DNA of 64,000 nucleotides from Exophiala sp. HKRS030. Lineage: Eukaryota > Ascomycota > Eurotiomycetes > Chaetothyriales > Herpotrichiellaceae. Made by a program: the position numbers and the translations under genes. The stretch's first letter is position 1. The number at the start of each line of letters is the position of its first letter. Shown one piece after another: positions 24,163 to 35,268 of the stretch. The DNA is taken from positions 310,001 through 374,000 of the forward strand of contig JAHWDD010000033.1 in assembly GCA_023897205.1 (NCBI GenBank), written 5' to 3'. The notes below the pieces were generated by a model. The model was given only the letters and a program-made list of their open reading frames with translations, was not told the origin of the DNA and searched no databases.

Positions 24163-25770
24163 TCAAGTTGAGCGAGTCTCGAGTTGGACAATTTCTTCCT
24201 TTTCCTGATGATTTTTACTGGCACCTGCCCTTCTTTCCTCATCCATTTCTTCTATCGAAGCAGGATTCACCACATACTGGACTTCATCTCCAAATAGCGC
24301 TGCAATTTCCTCCAGTGGCATGCCTTTTGTGTTGGGGAACCAGTACAATATGATCAAGGCCATGACCGTCCCAGGGACAATGAAACATAGGTAGAATTTC
24401 CAACCAATGTTCTGAAAAGCTGTTGGTGCAACTTGAAGCCAGACTATGTTGATGATGTTAAGACCTGCCATCCCCAGGCTGATGCCCTTGGCTCGCAAGT
24501 GAGTCGGGAATATCTCGCTCAGGTACACAAACTGACCACCATCGAGAGTCATTTGGAATATGACAACGTAAATCTGTAATTCGGCATGTCAGTCAGCTGT
24601 TTCTTTACTTATCTGAGAGCACCTTACGTAGATTACTGCGACCGCAGCGTGGAGGGCGCTAGTGTTCGGATGAGCCAATGCTTCAGCACTGGTGGCATAT
24701 GTCGCAACCAGTGCCGTCTCGATGGCAAGGCAGCCAAGACAAGCCAGGATGCCACCAGCAAGCAGGACCGGTCGAGGCATAAGGTCCACAACAAGCAACG
24801 AAAGCAGGCCCCCTCCAAATGACAGTGTCAGCCAGCCAGCTTGATAGAGGAATTGCTTGTTAACGTCGAACCCCAAGCCGCCGTAGATGATTGGTCCATA
24901 ATTGTTCACGACAAGAGGAGCGGTGAATTGTATCGAAATTGTAGTGAATAAACCCAGGATAGCACGCTTTCTATAGCTCGGTTTAGTGAACAATGCTGTA
25001 TAAGAGTCTTCGAGGTTCTTGTCGAGTTCACTTTGGGCTCGTATTTGCAGTAATTCAAGAGCTGCTTCCTCAGGAGTATGGAGCTTGTGTAAGATCTCCT
25101 CGGCTTCGGACTCTCTGCCTTCCATTATCAGCCACCTGGGACTTTCCGGAAGCCAGCGGATAAAGCAGAGTAGCAGCAATGAAGGAAGGCACATAAATGC
25201 AAGTGGGCCTCTCCACTGAGAAAGGCTGTCTGTTTGATAGTGGAAGAAGCCATATCCGATCCAGCATGCCATGCTGAAGCCAAGCAAGATACAGGCACCG
25301 TGGATGTTGACCAAAGGCCCGCGGATGTTTGCTGGTACCACCTCACTCATCCAAACAGGAACAGCTGAAACAATCATGTACGCGGCAGCGCCGGCGAAAG
25401 GCCTTACAGCAATGAACATGCTGATATTGACACTTCCGGCCAGTAAGGCTCCGGTGACGACTGTCAATGCCGCGGGAACGGCTATTCCAACACGACGGCC
25501 CCAGCGATCAGCAAAAAAGGTGACGAAAAATGTCCCGATAAAGCCTCCAGCCTGGTATAACGAGCCCGTTAGACCAATCAGCTCCGTGGCATTGCTTCGT
25601 TTGTCAAGTTCCATATAGGCGAAGAACGAGGGTTGTGCCAGTGTTGTTGATATGATGCTCGCAGAGTAGCCGTAAGACATGGAGCCTAAGCCCATGATGA
25701 CCACGATTGCAATATTGTATGGTGTAAATCGTCGCCTCGGGTAGCTCAATCTGCTGGTTGGGTTCGTCAT
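24163..25770 (-). CDS. MFS sugar-porter-type transporter, copy 1
   Basis: Two exons (25770-24628 and 24573-24163) joined by a 54 nt intron; about 520 residues with twelve hydrophobic segments. Sugar-porter signatures: FADRWGRRVGIAVP (loop 2-3), WLPESPRWLIMEGRE (centre), LSEIFPTHLRAKGIS and the FPNTKGMPLEEIAALFGD end. The second exon starts in TM10 (YVVIFQMTLDGGQFVY). The gene is intact and is close to the two other MFS genes in the window in its PESPR and HLRAKGIS motifs. Family members carry sugars, quinate or similar polyols by proton symport at the plasma membrane; here import of the cluster's substrate is a reasonable guess. Transcribed divergently from the lactonase gene. Confidence 0.92.
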
Positions 25771-26391
25771 TGTGTTTTCAACGGGGTTTTCCTTGAGTTA
25801 GACGGGCACCACATGTCAGACAAAAAGAGTAGCAAGATGACCTGGCAGAGGCTTAAGTAGTCTACGACCGTGAAGGAAAGAGGGCCAGTACACTCCAGAC
25901 TACCTCTCCCCAGATTATTCTTAGCCAAGAGAAAGGATCCGGGGCACTTCAAATATGGGGAGGGCCTAGCCATGTTCAAAAGCTGCCGCCTGTCGATTTT
26001 TCGAACACACAGAACAACCGAGAGCCGCAGACTGCAGATAGGTGTCTCTGAATCTAATGGAAAGAGAATCGTGCCTCATTGGCCAATTGGCTGTCGCAAA
26101 GCCTTCGGCATGGGTTTCTGGCAGTCGGTACATACGGCTCGGTGCTCACAACCGAGCACCAAAGTACTCCACGAGATGAAGCCCTGTTCCTTACCCCACA
26201 TGTGCCCTACCAGCTGAAGAAGCTACCTAGGTCGACATCTTGACATACTTCAATTTCAAGCCAAGTAGGCTCAAGTTTGATTGCAGTAGTCAACTATCCA
26301 GCTGGTCTTCTGTTTTACATCTTCCACAACGCCAGTGTCGCTCATAACAAGCAAGCGTCAAATCAGCCCTATTGCAGCATAAAATCTCAGC
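25771..26391. promoter_or_regulatory. Bidirectional promoter region between MFS copy 1 and the lactonase
   Basis: A 621 bp region between two divergent starts (25770 on minus, 26392 on plus). No gene is visible. Shared control of importer and lactonase from this region is plausible. No specific binding site is claimed. Confidence 0.5.
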
Positions 26392-27590
26392 ATGGGCTCT
26401 ATACAAGACCATCATGAAGGGTTACTTGCACAACCTACGATGGCGCCAGACCTTAACATTCCTGCATCTACAACATCTGTAGAAGTCCAGATCATAGACA
26501 GGTACAAGACTGGAGAACTTGCCAACTTCAGATATTTCGGGTGCTAATTCGTATGGATGATAGTACATCAAGATTGGGTTGCCCGATTTCAATGTTGGTA
26601 CATCCTCCAATAGAGGGCCATGATGTATTGGACTGTCCGTCATTTTCGTTCCTGGTCACACATCCATCTGGTCGCAAAATTCTCTTCGACCTTGGAACTC
26701 GTAAGGACTGGGAGAACCTGCCGCCAGCCGTTCTGAAGATCTTCAAAGACCATGGTCTCACAGCGAAAGTGCAGAAAAATGTGTCGGAGATCCTAGAGGA
26801 TCAAGGGGTAGCAGTTAGCGCAGGTGCTATCGAAGCGGTGATCTGGAGTCATTGGCACTACGATCACATTGGTGATATCAGTACTTTTCCCCCTACTACA
26901 GCACTTGTCGTAGGACCTGGTTTTAAAGAGGCCTTCATACCAGGACATCCTGAACGTCCTGATGGCCTGTTGAATCAGACAGACTATGAAGGACGTGATG
27001 TCAGAGAAGTATCTTTCAATCCCACTAGTCATATGCGTATCGGTGGTTGCTTAGCAATTGATTATTTCAAAGACGGGAGTTTCTACATCTTGGATGCTCC
27101 GGGCCATGCCATTGGCCATCTGTGCGCACTAGCTCGAACAACCGCCGGCGAGGCAGAGCCGGATACCTTTATTTTCATGGGAGGCGATGCCTGTCACCAT
27201 GGGGGCGAATTCCGACCTACAGAATATTTACCCCTTCCTGCACAAATCGATGTGCCTCCACATGTTCGATGGCCCACAGGAGTATGTTTTGGAGAAATCA
27301 TGCAGCAGTTGCATTACAAGAAGAGTGCGTGTGAGCCGTTCTATCAGATGGCGGAAGGATTTCCTCTCAATCGCGACGAGGCCGAGCAAACCATTCGAAA
27401 CATGCAGGCTTTCGACGCAGCCGACAATGTATTTGTCGTTATTGCGCATGATCAGACGCTTTTAGATGTTGGAATGGCTGTGTTTCCTAAGAGCGCAAAT
27501 GATTGGAAGAAAAAGGGGATTGCCGAGAGTGGACGATGGGCCTTTGTGCAAGACTTTTCTGTTGCGGCAGGAAGACTTATGAGTGAATAA
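26392..27590 (+). CDS. Metallo-beta-lactamase-fold hydrolase, N-acyl-homoserine-lactonase-like
   Basis: Exon 1 (26392-26501) begins MGSIQDHHEGLLAQPTMAPD; a 62 nt intron (26502-26563) joins IID to STSRLGCPISMLVHPP. The zinc-binding HxHxDH motif is present in SHWHYDHIGDISTFP, followed by APGHAIGHL, a further histidine/aspartate site in GGDACHHGGEFRP, and VIAHDQTLLDVG near the end. 378 residues and intact. Characterised relatives open lactone rings (homoserine lactones, other gamma-lactones) or related lactams, using two zinc ions. Fungi often keep such genes in catabolic loci. Beside three BVMOs, which make lactones from cyclic ketones, lactone hydrolysis is the simplest role, but this is inference. 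Confidence 0.9.
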
Positions 27591-27940
27591 TTGAGAATCC
27601 AATGACATGTACCATTTTGAATACTGTATTATCACATCGTTGTCGATTTTGGGAAACTCCTGTTAGGTACGTTATAACTGTAGGAAGGTTCTCTGCAGCG
27701 CTTCGATTTTCTCCACCTGTCAACTTGTCCTGCCTTCACTACCATTGAAAAGTCAATAACGGCAGTCGGTAAACCTGGCGCGAAAGAGAACTACCGGCGG
27801 AATCGGGTCTTCCGTGGCGCTCGAACCGAGACCAGTCTGGTCTGGGTTGTATGTGGCCTATAAGTTGCCAGCAAGATCGAGATTGGTCGACACTCACCCT
27901 GAAAACATACGATAATTGGATTGACCTTTCGATAATCAAT

Positions 27941-28451
27941 ATGGGTGACAACTCTCAGCCATCGGATAACTTGGTACTTGGAAGGCAGAAGATGAAGGAA
28001 TTCATGGGGGAAGAACACCTGAAAAGCATTCAAGCAAGCATAGTAAGTCTTTGGAGAACAAACGAGGAGAGTTGAGACGATGTGATTTCGAGCCGACGGA
28101 TTCGTGTTGTTGCATTTTGTCTGAAACGTCTTGCTGATTTGAACACAGAAAGATGACCTTTTCACAAAAACGAGTGTGGAATTCATTTCGGAAGTCTGTT
28201 TCTCTGGCTATGCCCGGGCGGGGTTGGAATTTCGAGAGCGAGCACTTATGAATATTGCCATGCTCATTGCTCTGGGGCGAGGACCTGAATTACGCATCCA
28301 CATCCGCGCGGCAGCTTACAACGGACTGACCAAAGAGCAAATCTGCGAAGCATGTAGACACGCCATGGTGTATTGCGGAGTGCCAGCAGGGCGAGATGCA
28401 TTCTTCATTGCCAGCGAAGTCTTCGAAAAGCTAGAGCAAGGATCTCAGTAA
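27941..28451 (+). CDS. Carboxymuconolactone decarboxylase-like (CMD/AhpD-fold) protein
   Basis: Exon 1 (27941-28042) MGDNSQPSDNLVLGRQKMKE; a 106 nt intron; exon 2 (28149-28451) KDDLFTKTSVEFISEVCFSGY to KLEQGSQ. 134 residues, the normal size for the family. The CMD helix pattern is visible: ERALMNIAMLIALGRGPELR, IHIRAAAYNGLTKEQICEACRHAMVYCGVPAG. Bacterial PcaC decarboxylates gamma-carboxymuconolactone in the protocatechuate branch of the beta-ketoadipate pathway, but many fungal CMD proteins have other or unknown roles. The peroxidase CxxC of AhpD is not present. It follows the lactonase by 350 bp on the same strand. Confidence 0.88.
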
Positions 28452-29265
28452 TCCAACCCATTTAATGGAATCAATACACCTGAGAAAGTTATATAGTAAG
28501 CAGAGACATAAAATTGATGGTTGAAACTTTTGCACGCTTGTGGTGAAAGGGAAGTTGCACCGTGGTGAGCAAAGGAAATGGTCGGCGAGTGTTCATGTCC
28601 TAAGACGTTCCCATTTCCCGCTTCCCACAATCCATCTTGCCCTTGAACAGACTTACGGAGACTCGGGTAGGCGAGTGTTAAGTGCTAAGGAGGCACGTGA
28701 GTCTAGCTATGTAGATTAATCCAGTGTCTTAGCTTGGTGTTTTGGTTGCCTGTGAACTTGAGGTGGCTTACATGGCCAGGCGCTCCAGATGTCTGCTGAA
28801 CCTCGGCATGCGTTGATGCGGCTTTCAAGTTATTCTACAACCGATGTCCCAACTACAACGACAGCGAGGCTTGTACAGACTTGAAGGACTGGTCGCGGAG
28901 GCCAGAGAGAGTGACATGATCTTCGGCTGGATCAGGCCGATCTATTTGGATGCAAAGTCATGTCAGAAATCTCGCAAGTCTTGCCTCGTCAGTTTATCGA
29001 AGCCTAGTATACGCGTTTCTTCTGAAGTACTTATAACGCTATTTACAAGTCTATTCTAGCCCCTTTTTTTACTATCACGATATGCTTTGCCCAAAAAAGC
29101 CTGAGGCACTACTTAGAGGTTTCAAATCTCCAATCTTTAACGGATTCTAAGCATGCTGGCCACCACTTCAGGAATTGGCACTTTACGGGGCATGCAGGTG
29201 AGTTTCCTCCCTGGCGATCACGGCTTCTTGGCTACCTCGAATTGGGACCACTCGACCTTGCAACC
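28452..29265. other. Intergenic between convergent genes, no gene seen
   Basis: An 814 bp gap between the stop codons of the CMD gene (plus) and the P450 gene (minus). No supported coding sequence and no repeat family I recognise. Confidence 0.5.
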
Positions 29266-31183
29266 TCAATCGTACATAGCCAATAAAGGGAGCACCTCGT
29301 TATACTCTTTTTGAATGACGACTGCGTGCTGGGCAGACCGTGGCTGAATTTTCACCTTGAAAGGTTTCGCAACCCGAACTGCACCCCCTCGAATGCCGAA
29401 ACTTCACCGTTCTTGGTAAATGCTGCTGTGTTGAGAAATTCTGGCTCCCCAGTCCGCGGATCGGTAAGGCGTGTTATATTGAAACCCCACAGAATCTTGG
29501 ACATTGCCCACCAGAGGTTTCGTTCGGCGATGTGCATACCAGGGCAGATGCGTCGCCCGCCTCCATACCCTGATGTAAGTTAGTTTCCAGTAGCACTGGG
29601 AAGAGATCCTAACTAGTGTTCTTACCGTAATGATCTCGATTCTTCCAGTCGGCATTTCCCTGGTAGTGGTCGGCTAACTTGGTTCGGTTGTCATATCTGT
29701 TAATCAGCCTTACTTCTGGAACTCGTCTCTGATAGGAACGACAGTCTTACCTCTCTGGAATGAACTCCTCTGGGTTTTCATAGTAAGTTTCGTCCATATG
29801 CAGTGCCCTTGTTGATGTTACTCTGGAAAATCTGAAAGAAAATGCGGAAGATACAATCTTACCATGTATTTTGCATTGTCCTTGCACCCTTCGGGAATTT
29901 GAAACCTTTGTAGGTGTCATCTTGGTGGACTTGGTGAGGTGTCCCAGTGACTGTGACCGGACGCCAGCGAATGGTTTCCTTTTGGATCTGTGCAACATAT
30001 GGTATTGAGTTGTAGTCACTCCAATGCGGTGTGCGGTCTGATCCAACGTGCTCATCGATTTGCTTTTGGGCTTTTTCTTGGGCCCCAGGGTTACAAGCCA
30101 TCGCCATAATGAATGAAAGCAATGTCGAAGAAGTCGTGTCGGCTCCGCCTTCCAAAATTTCCCCTCCAAGGAATTGCAAGGAATGCAATCCCCACCGCCA
30201 CGATCCAAGAAGGCCTGGTGAATCTGCCTTCTGCTCATTCTCCTGGAGAAACTTGTCGAATAGGCAACCATTTCTTCTCCCTGCGTCACGGCGAGCAATA
30301 AATTCGCTCCACAGTTTCGCGAACAAGGCATCCAACTTTTTACCGTGCTGGATGGCGCGTCGTTTCCAGAATGCAACGCTACTTGGAACATACTGGAGGA
30401 GGGTAAACGGGAAAACATCGACGGGAGGCGTAGCCCCGAGCTCCATGTTCTCTGCGATGTAACTCATTGCTTCTACCACATTTTGACACAAAGGGTCTTC
30501 GAAAGTCTTGGGCCGTTTTCCATATGTCAAGGACCCAGTCACGGCTGCCGCGAATCTCTTAACAAGCTTAAAGAAATTCTCGGGATCTTCCAACAGCGTT
30601 TTCGTAAGTGCTACGGCCCTATTGTTGGTGGTCAGTAGCTGTTTTCTTGGCTTTGACAAAACATACTCTGCGTTTTGGTAAGGGGCATGTAACGTGTCAC
30701 ACTGCTGAGGCGAGAAATGATGCGAGATCAGTTTGCGGCGATCTCTCCAGGAGTCACCCATCGACTGAAATGCTGCATGGTGCTGATCTGTGAGAAGCTT
30801 GGCAACATAGCTATCAGCGCGGTCGGAATAGTTTTGCGAGTTCTTCTCCCATAGATCTCGGATCGCTTCTCGGTCTTTGATGACAATGAGAGTATCTCCT
30901 CCCAGCTTGAGTGAAATTATCGGCCCATATTGCTTGTGCCACTCAGTCAGCCTGAGGTTGAGATCTTGTTAGCGGCTAAAATATCCTACTTCTGTTTGAT
31001 GGAAGGGATGTTTAGAAGTGCAAACGTACTGCCATTCTGTTTGAGTTGGGGGAATCTGTAACATGTTTCCAAACAAAGGAACGGTTGGTGGGCCGGGGGC
31101 AGTCCCGGTTCCCGCCTGCCGATTTGAAGAAGGCGATACGCGCCATAGCCAAAGGTGACCGCGGCGACAATGAGCAGTAACAT
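29266..31183 (-). CDS. Cytochrome P450, O-methylsterigmatocystin oxidoreductase-like, two apparent -1 frameshifts
   Basis: The ATG at 31183 opens an N-terminal membrane anchor (MLLLIVAAVTFGYGAYRLL). One extra base in the plus-strand GGGGG 31095-31099 gives the proline-rich hinge GLPPGPPTVPLFGNMLQIPP. After an intron: LTEWHKQYGPIISLKLGGD, then SWRDRRKLISHHF (C helix), GGADTTSSTLLSFIMA (I helix, oxygen-binding threonine), QKETIRWRPVTV (ExxR), YYENPEEFIPERYDNR and the heme loop YGGGRRICPGMH, whose cysteine ligates the iron. A second extra base in CCCCC 29384-29388 gives the normal end GGAVRVAKPFKVKIQPRS and a stop at 29266 rather than an early one. About 525 residues. An ER-bound monooxygenase of the CYP64-like type; substrate unknown. 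Divergent from BVMO copy 2 across 309 bp. Confidence 0.9.
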
Positions 31184-31492
31184 GATCAGGCCCGACTATT
31201 GGAATCGTAGTCTTGATGATGTTTGATCATGAATATGCGGTGGGAAGCACCCGACTTGCACTTGATATCGTTGGTACTGGATATGGTTCGGATTTGGATC
31301 ACCACGCACGCTGGCAGTGTTTTAACTCGTATCTTTGCCGGTTTGCCGGATTCGCGATCGCTCAATCGCGACTCCAAACATAGTGGGCACCACCGAAAGT
31401 CCGGTTCCTCAAATTGAATATGGATCGCAGAGAGCACAAACCAATGCATCTACATGTGAATGTCTGGATGTGAGAATACAGTATCGCCAAAG
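31184..31492. promoter_or_regulatory. Bidirectional promoter between the P450 and BVMO copy 2
   Basis: Only 309 bp separates the two divergent start codons, so the P450 and the second BVMO very likely share control elements. No individual site is claimed. An in-frame ATG at 31460 could start the BVMO 11 codons earlier and shorten this region. Confidence 0.5.
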
Positions 31493-33771
31493 ATGCCTTC
31501 GAACGAGCGGCTCCAACCGTCCGCCTCGAGCGAATACGACGTCGAGATCACTCGATATCATTCGGAGATCATCAAACCTATCAAAGTAATATGTGTCGGA
31601 AGTGGAATATCGGGAATGTGTCTAGCCTACACCTTGAGAAAGCGAGCAGAAGCTTTCGAGCTGACCATCTATGAAAAAAACAAAGATGTTGGCGGCACGT
31701 GAGTTTTTCTTCCTTTTAACCAGGCCTTTCTATAGTCCTCATCTCGGACTTGGCCCAATAAATACAATTGAGTCGAGTTTCATCTTGCAGGAAGCTGATA
31801 GGTCGTACGATCGTTCAGGTGGTTCGAAAATCGATATCCTGGATGTGCATGCGATATTCCAGCCCATCTCTACAGTAGGGGTTCCTGCCTGAACGCAACC
31901 CTCAATCTATTGACAACTAGTAGCGTTTTCTTGGGAACCCAAGCACGATTGGTCCAAGTATTATGCCGATTCATCAGAGATCCATCAGTATTGCCGGTGT
32001 ACGTACTTCTTCGTGCCTCAAAGCCGTACAATTGACTGATTCATCTCCAGCATTTTATGATCGCAATGGGCTCGAACGCTATACAAAACTGGCGCACAAG
32101 GTCCGACGGGCAGTTTGGGACGAGGATAGCTCTCAGTGGCAAGTAGAGGTTGAAGATCTGCTCACCGGCAAGCTCATACATGACTCGGCCGAGGTGCTTG
32201 TCAATGCTACTGGTTTCTTGAACAAGTGGACATGGCCTCGGATTGAAGGAATAGAAAGATTTTCCAGACCCAAAGTACATTCAGCTGCTTGGAACGCTGC
32301 AATTCAGTATGAGGGTAAAACAATAGGTGTGATTGGAACCGGCTCAAGCGCGATACAGGTGAGTTGACGTAAAACGTTCAATGATCTCGAACCAGGGCTG
32401 ATAACAACAAGATTGTCCCTCAAATGCAGAAAGGTATGCGAATGCACCAGTAAACCAATTGGATGCCTATACTAAAGCGTTGTAGTCGCAAAGAATTTGA
32501 AGGTCTTCATGCGATCTCCAACATGGATTACGCCAGCCATTGGCGGAAAGGTATCATCTCAATTCCAGGGCGAAGAAAGCTTAGATGGAAGCTCTGGCCA
32601 TCAGCAATTCACATTTAGTGATGAGCAAAAGAAAAGATTTCTTCAGGATCCCGAATATCATCTACAATTTCGGAAGCGGATTGAAGCTGAGGTGAACTGG
32701 ATGGCGGATGTTTTCATCGTTGGCTCTGACATGCAAAAAGAAGTCCAACAACTGATGACAGAACAAATGAAACGTCGATTGGGTCCCGGCGGTGCAGGTC
32801 TCAGCGCAAAATTGATTCCCCAGTGGCCTCCGGGCTGTCGTCGTTTGACACCAGGAGATCGATACCTAGAATCGTTGGTTGAGCCAAACGTTGAGCCTGT
32901 TTTTGGTGATATTCTGCAAATCGACGAGACTGGTGTGGTCATGATGGATGGAACAAGGCATGAAGTCGACGTCTTGGTAAGCTGAATCTGTCTTATCCTG
33001 CGTTCAACTACGATATATGACTTGCAACCTGATGGGTCTTTTAAGTGACTTCTCAATAACATCACTTTAGGTTTGCGCCACCGGCTTTGATGTTTCATTT
33101 GTCCCTTCTTTTGAGATTGTTGGCCGGCGAGGACTTAGCATGGCAGAGGCTTGGAAGAATTTTCCTGATGCTTACCTTGGCCTGGCAGCACCTAACTTTC
33201 CCAATTACTTTGTCATCTGTGGTCCACAGGGGCCATTGGGAAATGGATCCATATTGCCGGCGGTAGGATGACAGCCCTCGGGTAAATCGAATCTTGCTGA
33301 TAACGTTGAAGATCGAAGTGATATGCGATTACATCACAACTGTGATAGTGAAGATGCAGTTCGAGCAAATCAAATCTCTGGAGCCAAAACGGTCCGCGGC
33401 AAGCCAATTTCAGGAGCACTTGGAAAAGTATCATCGCAAAACAGTGTGGACTCAACCTTGCAGGTACGTATTTATGCTTTCATTAGCCAAATTTGAGCTC
33501 TGGATTGGAATCTAAGACATTCAGATCCTGGTACAAGAACGGAAGGGTGGATGGAGTGCCACAGCTCTGGTGTGGTACAGCGTTGTCTTACATTAAGACC
33601 ATTCGAATTCCACGTTTTGAAGATTTCGATATCACATATGCGAGCACCAACCAATGGGCATTCCTAGGCAATGGGAAAATTAGAGCACACAACCTTCTCC
33701 CCGATGGGACCCCAGATATTGATGGATTGGCCCCATATATCAGAAATTCAGACACGCCATGGGAGATTTAA
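31493..33771 (+). CDS. Baeyer-Villiger flavin monooxygenase, copy 2
   Basis: The gene reads through with no frameshift across about eight introns. Order: KVICVGSGISGMCLAYTLRK (first FAD motif), KDVGGT joined over an intron to WFENRYPGCACDIPAHLY, AFSWEPKHDWSKYYADSSE, SFYDRNGLERYTKL, a BVMO fingerprint region with the variant FSRPKVHSAAW, IGVIGTGSSAIQ, a 22 nt micro-exon (32412-32433) coding IVPQMQK, VFMRSPTWITP, GCRRLTPGDRYLESL, CATGFDVSFVPSFE, NYFVICGPQGPLGNGS and RSWYKNGRVDG. The second Rossmann motif ends GSSAIQ where copies 1 and 3 have GSSGxQ. The glycine of the FxGxxxH motif is arginine here, so substrate range or coupling may differ. About 590 residues. It shares a short promoter with the P450. 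Confidence 0.9.
32412..32433 (+). other. 22 nt micro-exon of BVMO copy 2
   Basis: Bounded by ...acaacaag and gtatgc, it encodes I-V-P-Q-M-Q-K plus one base and links GSSAIQ in phase to VAKNLKVFMRSP. The aligned IVP is conserved in the family, which supports the call. Confidence 0.8.
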
Positions 33772-33862
33772 AGCTGAAGGATTCCGTAACCGTGGACAAA
33801 AAGGATTTTATCAAGACTCAACATTACCATTTGACTCTTTATTGCTTGTGCAACCTCTATAT

Positions 33863-34797
33863 TCACGGGGCTTTATCTGCTCTGACTTTCTTAAAATCAC
33901 CACCCATACCTCGAGAAACTTCAAGTAGTACCCTTGTTTGAGCGACGTCTGGAAAATCTGGTGGATCCCGGTAGAATAATTTGTCTACACTTGCTTCACA
34001 TACAGTCCCTGTTCTGTCGGAGTTTAACAAATCATTGACGGCCGTAACAATATGAGAGATTGGCGTTATGATTGCCGGATCTGTACGGTCTAAGATCTCC
34101 TTCGGCATTATCGAAGTTGGCACCAATCCCGGCACAAGGGCATTGACTCGGAAGCCTTCAGATTCGTGCCTTAGACCCATGCTACGCGCCAGGCCCAATA
34201 CTCCATGCTTTGCTGCAGCATAGAACGGTTGTACTGGAGCCGGATACAAGCCTGCACCGCTTGATGTAAGAACTAGTAATGGGCTCTTCACTTCAGGAGG
34301 GTTCCTGCGAAATGCCGATAGCGTAAGAAGCGCCGTGTAAGATGCTCCAAGCAGATTTATATCGATGACTTCTAGATTCGGCGCGACGTCTGCTTTGTAT
34401 GATTTGAACTCCTTGTCAAAGTAGTCGTATACATCGGCCTTTCCGGCATTTGCAAAAACTGGTGTCCACGTTAGCATTATTCGTCTCACTATTGTGTGAT
34501 CATCACTGCACCAAAATCAATCCGGCCGTGCTTCTCGATCGTCTTTTCGAAGGCGTTATATTGTTGCTCCCAAGACCGTACGTCCACGTGGTAGAAGTCG
34601 CCGTCGATCTGCGCAGCTGCTTGCTTTCCAACTGATTCGTTGTAATCTAGAATGACAATTTTCCATCCTTTACTTGCAAGATCAACGGCCACTCCATTAC
34701 CCATGCCGGTTGCTGCATCGTTGTCAAGATTAGATCCCTAATTGCTGGAAAACTTACCTCCGCCAGTCAATATTGCTACCTTTTGGGACGAATTCAT
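33863..34797 (-). CDS. Short-chain dehydrogenase, 15-hydroxyprostaglandin-dehydrogenase-like
   Basis: Three exons. Exon 1 (from ATG 34797) MNSSQKVAILTGG joins over a 45 nt intron to ATGMGNGVAVDLASKGW, forming the TGxxxGMG cofactor loop; a second intron is spliced between KHGRIDF and VFANAGKADVYD (NAG motif). Then LLVLTSSGAGLYPAP with the catalytic serine and PFYAAAKHGVLGLARSM with YxxxK. About 280 residues, intact. The family oxidises secondary alcohols to ketones with NAD. It is convergent with BVMO copy 2 (92 bp between the stops), so it could provide a ketone for a BVMO. Substrate unknown. Confidence 0.9.
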
Positions 34798-35268
34798 CTT
34801 GTTCGGTGACGATACAGAAGTTACCAGGTTGAATCGATCAAAGCGTCGATGGCCGTCTGATCATTTTGAATATGGAAGACCCACATGAACTAGCAGGACT
34901 TTAGCTAGCCAGGGTTTTCGGCTGTACGGTCAGCCTGGCCATTTCCGGGAACCCGTGTCGTTCCCAAAATGAGGCCACTTCCTCTGGAAATTTGCTAGGA
35001 TTGACATTTTGCAGAAACTATATGTTCTTCTTCTGTGAGTACAAGACTGACTAATGTATCCGTAAACTGATTTCAGATATCCATCCTAGAAAGAACTTCG
35101 GTCACGTTACGTCGGAAATTTGCGCACATTGACGGAAAAGAGACTAGTCCTTTGATAGTAAAAGCAAAGTTATCTCTACTGCTTCGAGTTGAGGATTTCA
35201 AACAACTATGGCTGAAACTACAACGCCATCCGAGCTTGACACGCCCCTGCTGCAAGATATGCGTAGGA
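34798..35268. other. Intergenic, no gene seen
   Basis: 471 bp between the SDR start and the stop of the beta-lactamase-type gene. The plus-strand ORF that enters here and continues to 35750 is a shadow of the minus-strand gene. Confidence 0.45.
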
